Of a stretch of 16,222 nucleotides of DNA, positions 7,420 to 14,524 are shown piece by piece. The stretch covers positions 1 to 16,222 of the forward strand of contig URGY01000017.1 of assembly GCA_900547505.1 (NCBI GenBank). Direction: 5' to 3'. Position numbers and translations under genes: made by a program. Position 1 is the stretch's first letter, and each line of letters begins with the position of its first letter. A model generated the notes under the pieces. That model was not told the origin of the DNA. It searched no databases and saw nothing but the letters and a program-made list of their open reading frames with translations. The stretch is from an uncultured Collinsella sp. (GTDB lineage Bacteria; Actinomycetota; Coriobacteriia; Coriobacteriales; Coriobacteriaceae).

Positions 7420-8442
7420 TTAGTTCGTTCCGCGGAAGCCCTTGCCGACGATCTCGGAGCTGTCAACGATCGTGATAAAGGCACCCGGATCGACTTCGCG
7501 CGCATAGCGGCGTAGTTGCACGGCCTCGCGACGGCTCAGCACGCTCATGATCACCGTCACGCACTTGCCCGAGAAGGCACCGTAGCCGCGGCTGATGGTC
7601 GCCGTGCGGTTGAGATGCTTGACGATAAACTCCTCGACCTTAAGGGGCTCGGAACAAATGACCGTGCAGACTTTGCGCAGATGAATGCTCTCAATGGCTT
7701 TGTCGACCACAAGCGTCTTGGCAAACAGACCGAGCACGCAGTACAGACCGACACGCGGGCCATACAAAAAGGCCGCGATGGTCACGATGCCGATATCGAC
7801 CAGCAGCAGGGCGCGGCCAATCTCGAGCGTCGTGCGACGTTTGAGGATCATGGCGAGAATGTCCGTGCCGCCCGTCGAGGCACCAATATCAAAGACGATA
7901 GCGCTGCCGAGCGCCGGCAGAATCACGGCAAAGCACAGGTCGAGCCACATATCACCCGTCAGAGAGACATCGGTCGGAATGAAGAGCTCAAACAGCGAGA
8001 CGTAGGCCGAAAGCGCAAACGAAGCGAAGACGCTCCAAAGAATCGCCTTGCGCTCCAAAAAGATAAAGCCCAAGACGACGAGAACCGCGTTGATAATCCA
8101 CATAAAGACGCCGACGGGAAGGGTCGGGAACAGCGTGGATAGAATGACCGACACGCCCGAGGTGCCGCCAAAAGCAAAGTGATTAGGGGTTTTAAACGCA
8201 ACGATGGCAAAGGCCGTAAGAATCAGGCCCAGATTGAGCTCGGCGAAAAAGCGCGGGAAGCCTGGCTCCTGGCTGCGCTTTTGGCCGGCACGCTCGCCGC
8301 GCTCGATATCGGTGCGATCGACCACGCGCTCCATCGGCACCACGGGAGGACGATGCACCTCCTCGGCAGCTCGCGATGCCGCCTCTGCCGCGGCAGCCTC
8401 AATCGCCCATGCCTGGCTTTCTGTTTCGTGCTCGTCGGCCAT
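7420..8442 (-). CDS. YitT family membrane protein with C-terminal DUF2179 domain
   Basis: The 340-residue product has a soluble N-terminal stretch of about 65 residues rich in Ala and Glu, then about five hydrophobic segments with YitT/DUF161 hallmarks (FGGTSGVSVILSTLF; FDIGASTGGTDILAMIL), and a C-terminal soluble domain (RKVCTVICSEPLKVEEFIV to DSSEIVGKGFR) typical of DUF2179. Family members are usually 280-300 residues, so the N-terminal stretch is an extension. The start is supported by GAGGAG about 8 bp upstream of the ATG. It is predicted to sit in the cytoplasmic membrane with the DUF2179 domain inside the cell. No function is established for most of the family. It stands alone, about 150 bp from the zinc-ribbon gene and about 200 bp from asp23. 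Confidence 0.93.
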   Translation of the reverse strand: MADEHETESQAWAIEAAAAEAASRAAEEVHRPPVVPMERVVDRTDIERGERAGQKRSQEPGFPRFFAELNLGLILTAFAIVAFKTPNHFAFGGTSGVSVILSTLFPTLPVGVFMWIINAVLVVLGFIFLERKAILWSVFASFALSAYVSLFELFIPTDVSLTGDMWLDLCFAVILPALGSAIVFDIGASTGGTDILAMILKRRTTLEIGRALLLVDIGIVTIAAFLYGPRVGLYCVLGLFAKTLVVDKAIESIHLRKVCTVICSEPLKVEEFIVKHLNRTATISRGYGAFSGKCVTVIMSVLSRREAVQLRRYAREVDPGAFITIVDSSEIVGKGFRGTN

Positions 8443-8556
8443 TACGGCAACTCCTCGTTAACAATTTGGAAACAATGCGCTCATTAGGGTAACGCGGAAC
8501 GTGGGGATTGCAACCCTTAGTTAGACGAGCGGTATGACTATATCGGGAGCGTACAG

Positions 8557-8596
8557 AAACGGCCGGCTACGCTTTTACTTGCGCGGTCGGCCGTTT
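8557..8596 (-). terminator. Probable terminator of the amaP-DUF2273-asp23 operon
   Basis: AAACGGCCG (8557-8565) pairs perfectly with CGGCCGTTT (8588-8596), giving a 9-bp stem with A's at its 5' base and T's at its 3' base, around a 22-nt loop. It lies about 50 bp past the asp23 stop on the minus strand. No long U-run follows the stem. Confidence 0.6.
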
Positions 8597-8612
8597 AACG
8601 TTTTCGCAGATA

Positions 8613-8650
8613 AAACCTGCCAAAACAAACCTGTCTTTTTTGGAAGGTTA
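8613..8650 (+). repeat. REP-like palindromic element overlapping the asp23 stop codon
   Basis: This copy has arms AAACCTGCCAAAA (8613-8625) and an imperfect partner ending GGAAGGTTA (8642-8650), with core CCTGTC at 8630-8635. It matches the reverse complement of the copy at 13471-13508 at 33 of 38 positions. The TAA stop of asp23 (8648-8650) is formed by its last three bases. Stem symmetry is partly decayed by substitutions. Confidence 0.75.
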
Positions 8651-9169
8651 TTCGTGCTGGCTGGTGCGGTGCTCGTACTCCTCGGGGGTGATGACGTCCT
8701 CGATGCGCAGGTTGACGCCCGCCACCTCAAGGCCGGTCATCGCGGCAAGGCGCTCGGTGACACGTGCCTTGACATCGTCGAAGATCGCGGGCGCATAGGC
8801 GCCGTACTCGATGATGACGGAGATGTTGACGACCACGCGATTATCATCGGTGACCTCGACCGTCACGCCCTTGGTCAGATTCTCGGCACCAAACTGCTCC
8901 TGCACAAAGTGCATGAGGTTACCCTTCATGCCCAGAACGTGCGGAACCTCGCGGGTGGCCATGGCAACGATTTTCTCAATCACGCCGTTGGAATAGGTCA
9001 GCGAGTCCTCGGACTCGTCCGCTTCCTCGTCGTCCTCGTCCGCATCGTCGGCGGGTTCGGCCTCGACGAGCGCCTCGTCCTCGAGCGTTACGTCCTCGGC
9101 CTCGGCGGCGACGGTCTCGTCGGCCTCGAGCTCGGTATCGGCTACATCGACCTTCGTATTAAAAGCCAT
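8648..9169 (-). CDS. Asp23/Gls24 family envelope stress protein
   Basis: The 173-residue product has an Asp23/Gls24 domain from about residue 57 (LTYSNGVIEKIVAMATREVPHV... to AGVNLRIEDVI). Before it is a 55-residue acidic, low-complexity N-terminal stretch rich in Glu, Asp and Ala, longer than usual. Asp23 proteins are abundant cytosolic proteins held at the membrane by AmaP and linked to cell-envelope homeostasis. AAGGAGG lies a few bases upstream of the ATG. It is the last gene of amaP-DUF2273-asp23, 44 bp after DUF2273. The stop codon lies in a REP-like repeat, and a hairpin terminator follows. Confidence 0.93.
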   Translation of the reverse strand: MAFNTKVDVADTELEADETVAAEAEDVTLEDEALVEAEPADDADEDDEEADESEDSLTYSNGVIEKIVAMATREVPHVLGMKGNLMHFVQEQFGAENLTKGVTVEVTDDNRVVVNISVIIEYGAYAPAIFDDVKARVTERLAAMTGLEVAGVNLRIEDVITPEEYEHRTSQHE

Positions 9170-9213
9170 GGTTCCTCCTTATGCCTGCCGCGGATGCGAC
9201 AGTCGAATACATA

Positions 9214-9591
9214 TTAGCGGCCGCTAAACAGACGGCCGAAGAAGTTGACGATCCCGTTCTCGCCGTCGCGAATTTGGCCGATCACAGCGCCGATCAGCAC
9301 GAAGAATGCAATGACGAGCGTGTCCCACAGGCCCAGCGTGAGCACCAACACGGCGAGGATAAAGCCGGCGACGGCGCCAAGCGTGGTGTTGGGATGACGC
9401 ACAGCATAGCTCCAGATGGCAGCGCCCGTACCCTTGATGAGACCCATAGCCTCGTCAAAATCCGCGGCTGCCGCGTCTTGCAACTCGGTTGCCCCCGCTT
9501 TGGAATCAACAGGTTCGCTCGCCGGCGTGGCGCTCTGGTCAATCGTCAGGCGCGGCGTACGAGCGGTCTTATCTTGATTGGTATCACTCAC
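9214..9591 (-). CDS. DUF2273 family small membrane protein with extended N-terminus
   Basis: From the GTG at 9591 the product is 125 residues. The C-terminal 65 residues form the DUF2273 pattern: IWSYAVRHPNTTLGAVAGFIL, two close hydrophobic segments, then IGQIRDGENGIVNFFGRLF. The first 60 residues are soluble and polar, an extension over the usual family length of about 60-70. The start is chosen because GGAGG lies 6 bp upstream and because GTGAGTGA makes an 8-bp overlap with the amaP end, a sign of translational coupling. It lies between amaP and asp23, the usual setting for DUF2273. Predicted inner-membrane protein; role in the Asp23 complex is inferred from the neighbourhood. Confidence 0.9.
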   Translation of the reverse strand: MSDTNQDKTARTPRLTIDQSATPASEPVDSKAGATELQDAAAADFDEAMGLIKGTGAAIWSYAVRHPNTTLGAVAGFILAVLVLTLGLWDTLVIAFFVLIGAVIGQIRDGENGIVNFFGRLFSGR

Positions 9592-10129
9592 CGGAAACCT
9601 CCACGGTCTGGACGGTAGTCTTGGACGGCAAAAAACGGACGCGCGTGGTCGTACCCGGCGTGCCGAGCATGGTGTCGCAAGCTTCCTCGATGCGCTGCTG
9701 CATCGCGGTAGCCAGAGATGCCACGTCCTTATCGTCAAGCGCGATAGCCTCGACCTTAAAACGGACGTGCGAATCGTCGGGGCCTTGGACGCGGGCCTCG
9801 ACATGCTCGACCATCACGCGGTCGTCACGCTCGGCAGCAGCCCTAGCGCACGAAGAAAGCGCCGCAAGGGTAACCTCGATATTGCGCTCCCCCGCCGGAT
9901 GCACGCAGGACGGTTCGCGACGGGCGAACATCAGGCGGAAAAAGCTCAGCAGTGCGCCGAGCGCCACGACGCCGGCACACGCCGTGACGACGATGCGCGG
10001 CATGGGGTCGCGCATCAGCAGCATAAAGCGATACGTATACGGCCCCCAAAACTGGCAGACAAGCGTACCCAGCGCCACGATGGTGGCAGCAAGATACACG
10101 ATCGCTAGGGCTCGTTTGAGTACGCGCAC
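9584..10129 (-). CDS. amaP: Alkaline shock response membrane anchor protein AmaP
   Basis: The 181-residue product has two hydrophobic segments (about residues 7-29 and 44-66) followed by a soluble domain of mixed alpha/beta character ending TTVQTVEVSGE. This is the AmaP layout: a membrane hairpin plus a domain that recruits Asp23 to the membrane. The start is GTG, supported by AAGGGAG 6 bp upstream. Its TGA stop is inside the first codons of DUF2273, with an 8-bp overlap. It is the first gene of the trio, just downstream of the yebC terminator and a TATAAT box. The sequence is diverged, so the name rests on topology and context as much as on similarity. Confidence 0.82.
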   Translation of the reverse strand: MRVLKRALAIVYLAATIVALGTLVCQFWGPYTYRFMLLMRDPMPRIVVTACAGVVALGALLSFFRLMFARREPSCVHPAGERNIEVTLAALSSCARAAAERDDRVMVEHVEARVQGPDDSHVRFKVEAIALDDKDVASLATAMQQRIEEACDTMLGTPGTTTRVRFLPSKTTVQTVEVSGE

Positions 10130-10179
10130 GCGGCGCTCCCTTCAAATCTCGACTCTCGAAATGCAAAACGGTTCGCATC

Positions 10180-10185
10180 ATTATA
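10180..10185 (-). promoter_or_regulatory. Candidate -10 box for amaP-DUF2273-asp23
   Basis: On the minus strand a perfect TATAAT lies about 50 bp upstream of the amaP GTG start. No good -35 hexamer is seen 16-18 bp upstream; that position falls inside the loop of the yebC terminator. The box overlaps the T-rich tail of that terminator (CTTTTATAAT). Confidence 0.4.
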
Positions 10186-10189
10186 AAAG

Positions 10190-10225
10190 AGCCGGGTCCG
10201 GTGCTCTACGCACGCGGATCCGGCT
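10190..10225 (-). terminator. Intrinsic terminator of yebC
   Basis: An 11-bp stem (10190-10200 with 10215-10225, one G-T pair, 14-nt loop) is followed on the minus strand by CTTTTAT, a short U-run in RNA. It begins about 70 bp after the yebC stop codon, with nothing else in between. Confidence 0.8.
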
Positions 10226-10295
10226 CATCTATTCCACGAGGCTTGCATGCTCGCTTCATTATGCCCAGATATGCACGGCTCAATCCGTGCTGGCG

Positions 10296-11102
10296 CTACT
10301 CCTCCTCGAGGGCAGCGATGACCTCGTCGGTCATGTCCATGGTGCTGTAGACGTCCTGGACGTCGTCGAGCTCCTCAAGACGGTCGATGAGGCGCTGGAC
10401 CTTCTTGGCGTCGGCGCCGGAAACCTCGGTCGGGGTGGTCGGGACCATGGTGGTCTCGGAGCCCTTGACCTGGACGCCCTGCTCCTCGAGCGCCTTGGAG
10501 ACAGCCATAACCTCGTTGGCAGTAGTCCAGACGATCCACTCCTCGCCGGCATCCTCGTAGTCCTCGCCACCGGCCTCGGCGATAGCCATCATGAACTCAT
10601 CCTCGTCACCGGCAGCACCGTTGGCGATCATGGTCTCCTTCTTGGCGTTCTCGTCCAGGATCTCCTTGGCGACGACAATCTGGCCCTTGCGCTCAAACTG
10701 GAAGGCGACGGAGCCGGAGGTACCCAGGTTGCCACCAGCGTGGGAGAAGGCGGAGCGGACGTCAGCGGCGGTACGGTTGCGGTTGTCGGTCAGGCAGTCG
10801 ACGTAGACGGCGACACCGGCAGGACCGTAGCCCTCGTACACGATGTTCTCGTAGACGGCGGCGTCAGCACCCGAACCAAAAGCCTTGTCGATAGCGGACT
10901 TGATCTTGTCCTTAGGCATGGACTGAGCCTTGGCCTTGGCAACGGCAGCGGCGAGGCTGGCGTTGTTCTCGGGCAGCGGGTCACCGCCGAGACGGGCAGC
11001 AACGGTGATGTTGCGGCTGAGCTTGGAGAAGAGGGCGGAACGCTTGGCGTCCTGCGCGCCCTTACGATGCTTGGTTGTGGCCCACTTAGAGTGTCCGGAC
11101 AT
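10296..11102 (-). CDS. yebC: YebC/PmpR/TACO1 family protein
   Basis: The 268-residue product begins with the diagnostic MSGHSKWATTKHRKGAQDAKR and carries the family phrases MPKDKIKSAIDKA, YEGYGPAGVAVYVDCLTDNRNRT and VRSAFSHAGGNLGTSGSVAF. YebC-type proteins were long called transcription regulators; bacterial and mitochondrial (TACO1) members are now tied to translation of difficult proline-rich stretches. It is cytoplasmic. It is a little longer than the usual 240-250 residues, owing to an acidic insertion (GGEDYEDAGEEW) and an acidic C-terminus. AGGAG lies close upstream of the ATG. It is flanked by the DUF6020 gene 165 bp upstream and its own terminator downstream, so it is probably transcribed alone. 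Confidence 0.96.
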   Translation of the reverse strand: MSGHSKWATTKHRKGAQDAKRSALFSKLSRNITVAARLGGDPLPENNASLAAAVAKAKAQSMPKDKIKSAIDKAFGSGADAAVYENIVYEGYGPAGVAVYVDCLTDNRNRTAADVRSAFSHAGGNLGTSGSVAFQFERKGQIVVAKEILDENAKKETMIANGAAGDEDEFMMAIAEAGGEDYEDAGEEWIVWTTANEVMAVSKALEEQGVQVKGSETTMVPTTPTEVSGADAKKVQRLIDRLEELDDVQDVYSTMDMTDEVIAALEEE

Positions 11103-11236
11103 ACGTGTCTCCTATCGGTTTCGACCTAAAGCCCAGCGCAAATGCTCGGGCAATATAAACAAACGTCGTTATGATATACCTACTAGCCTGCGAGATAAAC
11201 CCCAAAATGAAGGCGTCGTGATGATGCAGCCCCTTA

Positions 11237-11263
11237 GTGCAAAGTAACCTGTCCCCTTTGCAC
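11237..11263 (+). repeat. REP-like palindromic element after the DUF6020 gene
   Basis: GTGCAAAG (11237-11244) pairs perfectly with CTTTGCAC (11256-11263) around an 11-nt loop with the core CCTGTCCC. It starts 4 nt past the stop codon of the DUF6020 gene on the minus strand. No U-run follows on that strand. Confidence 0.75.
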
Positions 11264-11267
11264 CAAA

Positions 11268-13451
11268 TTAGGACCAGAGGAGGTCGCTGCGGGTGACGGT
11301 GGCGCCGATGGCGAAGGGCATGCAGGCAATGACCGGATACAGGTAGCGCATGTAGGTCGAGCCGTTGCACGGACCAATCAGGCACACGGCGAGCACGCCC
11401 AGCAGCGGCACCCAAATGGCCAGCCCGCGCCACGAATGGCGGCGCAACAGGTAGACCACCACGGCGATCATAATCCACACGTAAGTAGCCGAGCTCATGG
11501 TGAGCGAGATAAACGGGATGCGCTGTACTGCCACGCGATACAGGTTGATCAGGTGGTCGCACCAGCGCACAACCTTGCTATCGACCGGATGGAAGTCGAA
11601 GTACTTGAGATTATCGGGGCGTGCCATAATCTCGGCACTGCGCGCCGTGCTGTAGACCCACGCATCGCGGGTACTCGGATAAAAGTAGCCGTAGTAGTTA
11701 TTGATGAGCGCCGAGATATAGCACTCGGGATCCTTCTTAAACATCTGGGTCCATACCTCAAAATAGGCCTTGATGTCCTCCTGCGAGGCGTACTCGTTAA
11801 AGCAATTTTTGACGGCGTCCGACTTATCCGGGTTGTAACGGCGGCCCAGATTCTCGTACTTGAGCACACGGTCGATCACGGCACGCTCTTCGTCGGTCAC
11901 CAAGCCGTCGCAAGGAGCTTCCACGATGGTGCCATCCTCCTTAACCGTAGGGTTAACGCCCGAGTTGAGGCCGTCGTGCTTTTGGACGAAACGAGCCGTC
12001 TGTTGGAACGGAATCGAGAGGATTTCGCGCTTGGAACCAGGCGTGATGTCGTGCGCCGGCATAAAGACCTTGGTGAAGTACATATTAGAGGCAAGGCAGA
12101 GTGCGAGCACCGCGAGGACGCCAACCCAGCGGAAGCGCGGCGTGGCGCATGAGACCGCGGTGCCCGTCTGCTTAGCCGCACGACGAGCGACATGTATATC
12201 CCATGCGCAAAACGCCGCCGCAATCACGCAGGCCGCCAACGGAAAGACCAGGCCTCCATTGCGCAAAAACGTGGAACCCATGGCAGCCAGCGCAAGCAAC
12301 AGCCAGTCGTGGCACGCAAAGAGCACGGGGGCTTTCTCGCCCGCTCGCTCGACATGGGCATCACGACGGGGCAAGCCACATGTCACGAGCTTGACGGTCT
12401 GTACCAGCAGCACCAAAAACGCGTCGGCAAAGAGCACGTCTTTGGTGAGCAACGCCGCGTAGTTAGAGAACATCGGCATAAACGCAAAGAACAGCAGGAT
12501 CGCACCGCGAACCGGCAGGCTCACGCCCAGTTTGCGCAGCGACGAAATGGAATAGGCCATGCAGGCAGCCGTGATGACAAATTGAGCGCAGGTATAGATG
12601 ATGAGGCCCGCGTTAGCGCTGTTGAACAGCGAAAGCCCCAGTTGAACGCACGAGCCGATAATGGCCGTATGCACTACGGGATGATGCCCGTTGAGCAGCA
12701 CGTTGGGGTTGAGTAGGCGCAGGTAGTCGCTCGTGCCGTTGGGATAGTTGAACCACTGGCGAATCTGCGCACCCGTATCTCCCATAAAAAGGCCGGGCAG
12801 CGAAGCGATGAGCGTGGGCGCCCAGGCGATCATAAGCACCAGGAAGGGCCCGGCAAAGGGGTGGACCGAGAGCACGGCGTGAGTCACACGCCATACGCGG
12901 CCAAAGTGCGCTTCCGAAAACGGAATGCGCCGAGAGCTCAGCCAATCCAAGCACTCAAAAGCCAGATAGAAGGCAACGACCGCCAAGAGCATCCAGCCCG
13001 CGCCGCCAATCCAGGCGCAGATGATGCGGGCTTTGTCGCCGAGCACGATCTCGGCCGAATCGGTGAGGTCGTAGCTGCGGCCGAACACCATGCAGATGGC
13101 AAAGAACAGCGACGGCAGAATGATCGATGGACGCCAGGTGTCGCCACGGCCAAAGAACACGTAGCGAAACGGCAAGGTGAGCAGGCAGGCAAGTGCAAGC
13201 AGCATGACCGCGTCGGTATGGCCGGCAAACGAGAGGAGCACCTCGTAGCACACGTACAGCATGCCCGAAGCTTTGGGGTCAATCGCCAAGACTGCGTTGC
13301 TCGACACCGGGGCGGGATCGATGGAAAACGCCGTGGTCGCCAATAGCGCGAGCAAAAATGCGATGAGCGTCTGCTTGGCAGGGTAGCGCTTAAACCAGAC
13401 GATGCGGGCAGCGTCGCGCGCAGCCGTTGTGGAGAGGTCGGAATCCTTCAC
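11268..13451 (-). CDS. DUF6020 family polytopic membrane protein (GT-C-like)
   Basis: The 727-residue product has a dozen or so hydrophobic segments spread over the first 450 residues and near the C-terminus. Between them are a soluble loop (about residues 480-620), an Asp-containing motif GDTGAQIRQWFN (Asp225) just after a hydrophobic segment and LLNGHHPVVHT (His256, His257). The layout resembles GT-C membrane glycosyltransferases and Coriobacteriia proteins named DUF6020; both are from recalled patterns. If it is a GT-C enzyme it would use a lipid-linked sugar to modify an envelope polymer; that is inference. The start is GTG with AAAGG about 10 bp upstream. REP-like palindromes flank it on both sides. 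It follows lgt on the same strand after 142 bp. Confidence 0.75.
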   Translation of the reverse strand: MKDSDLSTTAARDAARIVWFKRYPAKQTLIAFLLALLATTAFSIDPAPVSSNAVLAIDPKASGMLYVCYEVLLSFAGHTDAVMLLALACLLTLPFRYVFFGRGDTWRPSIILPSLFFAICMVFGRSYDLTDSAEIVLGDKARIICAWIGGAGWMLLAVVAFYLAFECLDWLSSRRIPFSEAHFGRVWRVTHAVLSVHPFAGPFLVLMIAWAPTLIASLPGLFMGDTGAQIRQWFNYPNGTSDYLRLLNPNVLLNGHHPVVHTAIIGSCVQLGLSLFNSANAGLIIYTCAQFVITAACMAYSISSLRKLGVSLPVRGAILLFFAFMPMFSNYAALLTKDVLFADAFLVLLVQTVKLVTCGLPRRDAHVERAGEKAPVLFACHDWLLLALAAMGSTFLRNGGLVFPLAACVIAAAFCAWDIHVARRAAKQTGTAVSCATPRFRWVGVLAVLALCLASNMYFTKVFMPAHDITPGSKREILSIPFQQTARFVQKHDGLNSGVNPTVKEDGTIVEAPCDGLVTDEERAVIDRVLKYENLGRRYNPDKSDAVKNCFNEYASQEDIKAYFEVWTQMFKKDPECYISALINNYYGYFYPSTRDAWVYSTARSAEIMARPDNLKYFDFHPVDSKVVRWCDHLINLYRVAVQRIPFISLTMSSATYVWIMIAVVVYLLRRHSWRGLAIWVPLLGVLAVCLIGPCNGSTYMRYLYPVIACMPFAIGATVTRSDLLWS

Positions 13452-13470
13452 AGTCCGAAAGCCTTTCTAG

Positions 13471-13508
13471 AAACCTGCCAAAAGGGACAGGTTTATTTTG
13501 GCAGGTTT
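13471..13508 (-). repeat. REP-like palindromic element, long perfect stem
   Basis: AAACCTGCCAAAA (13471-13483) pairs perfectly with TTTTGGCAGGTTT (13496-13508), a 13-bp stem around a 12-nt loop with GGGACAGG (the core CCTGTCCC on the minus strand). It lies 19 bp upstream of the DUF6020 start and has the opposite orientation to the other copies. It matches the copy at 8613-8650 at 33 of 38 positions. Confidence 0.85.
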
Positions 13509-13549
13509 TATCTGGGGAAACGTTACGGTTCTGTCATCGTTGCCCAGCG

Positions 13550-13586
13550 AACCACCACAAAGGTTCCTGTCCCCTTTGTGGTGGTT
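13550..13586 (+). repeat. REP-like palindromic element after lgt
   Basis: A perfect 14-bp stem pairs 13550-13563 with 13573-13586 around a 9-nt loop, with the core CCTGTCCCC spanning loop and stem. It begins 7 nt past the lgt stop codon on the minus strand and 41 bp from the copy at 13471-13508. It may act as the lgt terminator, though no U-run follows it on that strand. Confidence 0.85.
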
Positions 13587-13593
13587 TTGGTGG

Positions 13594-14415
13594 TTAGGCG
13601 TCCAGGTAGACGCGCTGGGGCTGGTTGCGGCGACGAGCAAAGATGATGAGCGCCAGGCCCGCGATTACGAGCGGCAGGCTCAGCAACTGGCCCATGGTGA
13701 TAACGCCACCCAGTAGATAGCCCAGCTGCGCATCGGGCACGCGCACAAACTCAATGAGGAAGCGGACGATGCCGTAACCCATCACAAACACGCCCATAAA
13801 CGTGCCTTGGGGCAGTAGCGGCTTTTTGCGGCTGAGCACCTGCAGAATGCAAAAGAGCACGATGCCCTCAAGAAATGCCTCGTAGAGCTGGGAGGGGTGA
13901 CGCGGCATATCGCCCGCGGTGCCACCGAAGACCACGCCCCAGGGCAGATCGGTCGGCTTGCCCCACAGCTCACCGTTGACAAAGTTGGCACAACGGCCCA
14001 GGCACAAGGCCAGCGGCGCGCCTATGACGGCAAGGTCTGCCAAAGTCCATGCATCGAGCTTATACATGCGGCACACAATGATGCCGCCGATAATGCCGCC
14101 CACCAAACCGCCATGGAAGCTCATGCCGCCCTCGTTGGTGGCAAAGATCTCGAGCGGGTGCGCCCAGTAGTAGCCATCACCGTAAAAGACGACGTAGAAC
14201 AGGCGCGCACCGATAATGAGGCCAAAGACCACGCCGACCACGACACTCGTCAGGTCGTCAATCGTGATGTTAAAGCCCCAGCGACGCTGCGCGCGGTACA
14301 TGACGACCGCCGTGAGCAGGGCGCCGACCACGTAGGCTAGGCCGTACCAGTAGATGGTGATGGGGCCCGCCGAGATCGCGACGGGATCAAGCATATGGTA
14401 GAGGTCGTTGAGCAT
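13594..14415 (-). CDS. lgt: Prolipoprotein diacylglyceryl transferase
   Basis: The 273-residue product is Lgt, the polytopic inner-membrane enzyme that moves diacylglycerol from phosphatidylglycerol to the lipobox cysteine of prolipoproteins, the first step in lipoprotein maturation. Seen: IYWYGLAYVVG (21-31), GGMSFHGGLVGG (96-107, with the essential His101), the signature GRCANFVNGELWGKPT (140-154, with Arg141 and Asn144), RHPSQLYEAFLEG (172-184) and RFLIEFVR (218-225). The start at 14415 (MLNDLYHM) has GGGAG 6 bp upstream; a longer frame to 14475 lacks such a site and its extra residues are not Lgt-like. Nfu lies upstream and the DUF6020 gene downstream, on the same strand. Confidence 0.96.
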   Translation of the reverse strand: MLNDLYHMLDPVAISAGPITIYWYGLAYVVGALLTAVVMYRAQRRWGFNITIDDLTSVVVGVVFGLIIGARLFYVVFYGDGYYWAHPLEIFATNEGGMSFHGGLVGGIIGGIIVCRMYKLDAWTLADLAVIGAPLALCLGRCANFVNGELWGKPTDLPWGVVFGGTAGDMPRHPSQLYEAFLEGIVLFCILQVLSRKKPLLPQGTFMGVFVMGYGIVRFLIEFVRVPDAQLGYLLGGVITMGQLLSLPLVIAGLALIIFARRRNQPQRVYLDA

Positions 14416-14442
14416 ATCGATCTCCCTGCTCCCTACATACAA

Positions 14443-14475
14443 ATGCGGCCGCGGGCCTTGCGCTCGCAGCCGCAT
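14443..14475 (-). terminator. Probable terminator between nfu and lgt
   Basis: ATGCGGC (14443-14449) pairs with GCCGCAT (14469-14475), with further G+C pairing possible in the loop. On the minus strand a short T-rich tail follows (TTTGTATGT). It lies 50 bp after the nfu stop. A second small hairpin (14494-14499 with 14508-14513) lies nearer the stop. Confidence 0.5.
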
Positions 14476-14524
14476 ATTTGGGCGTAACGTCTATGCGGAG
14501 TATGCCGTCCGCAGCTTTCGCATC

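Noticed and set aside
9489..11129. 546-codon plus-strand frame
   Set aside because: Antisense to yebC, amaP and DUF2273, all of which have recognisable products; its composition is that of a shadow frame.
5892..13586. Possible CRISPR array from the repeated short palindromes
   Set aside because: The repeats are kilobases apart, differ in sequence and orientation and have no regular spacers; no cas genes are present.
14416..14475. N-terminal extension of lgt to 14475
   Set aside because: It covers the nfu terminator hairpin, lacks a Shine-Dalgarno and its residues are not Lgt-like; MLNDLYHM at 14415 is better supported.
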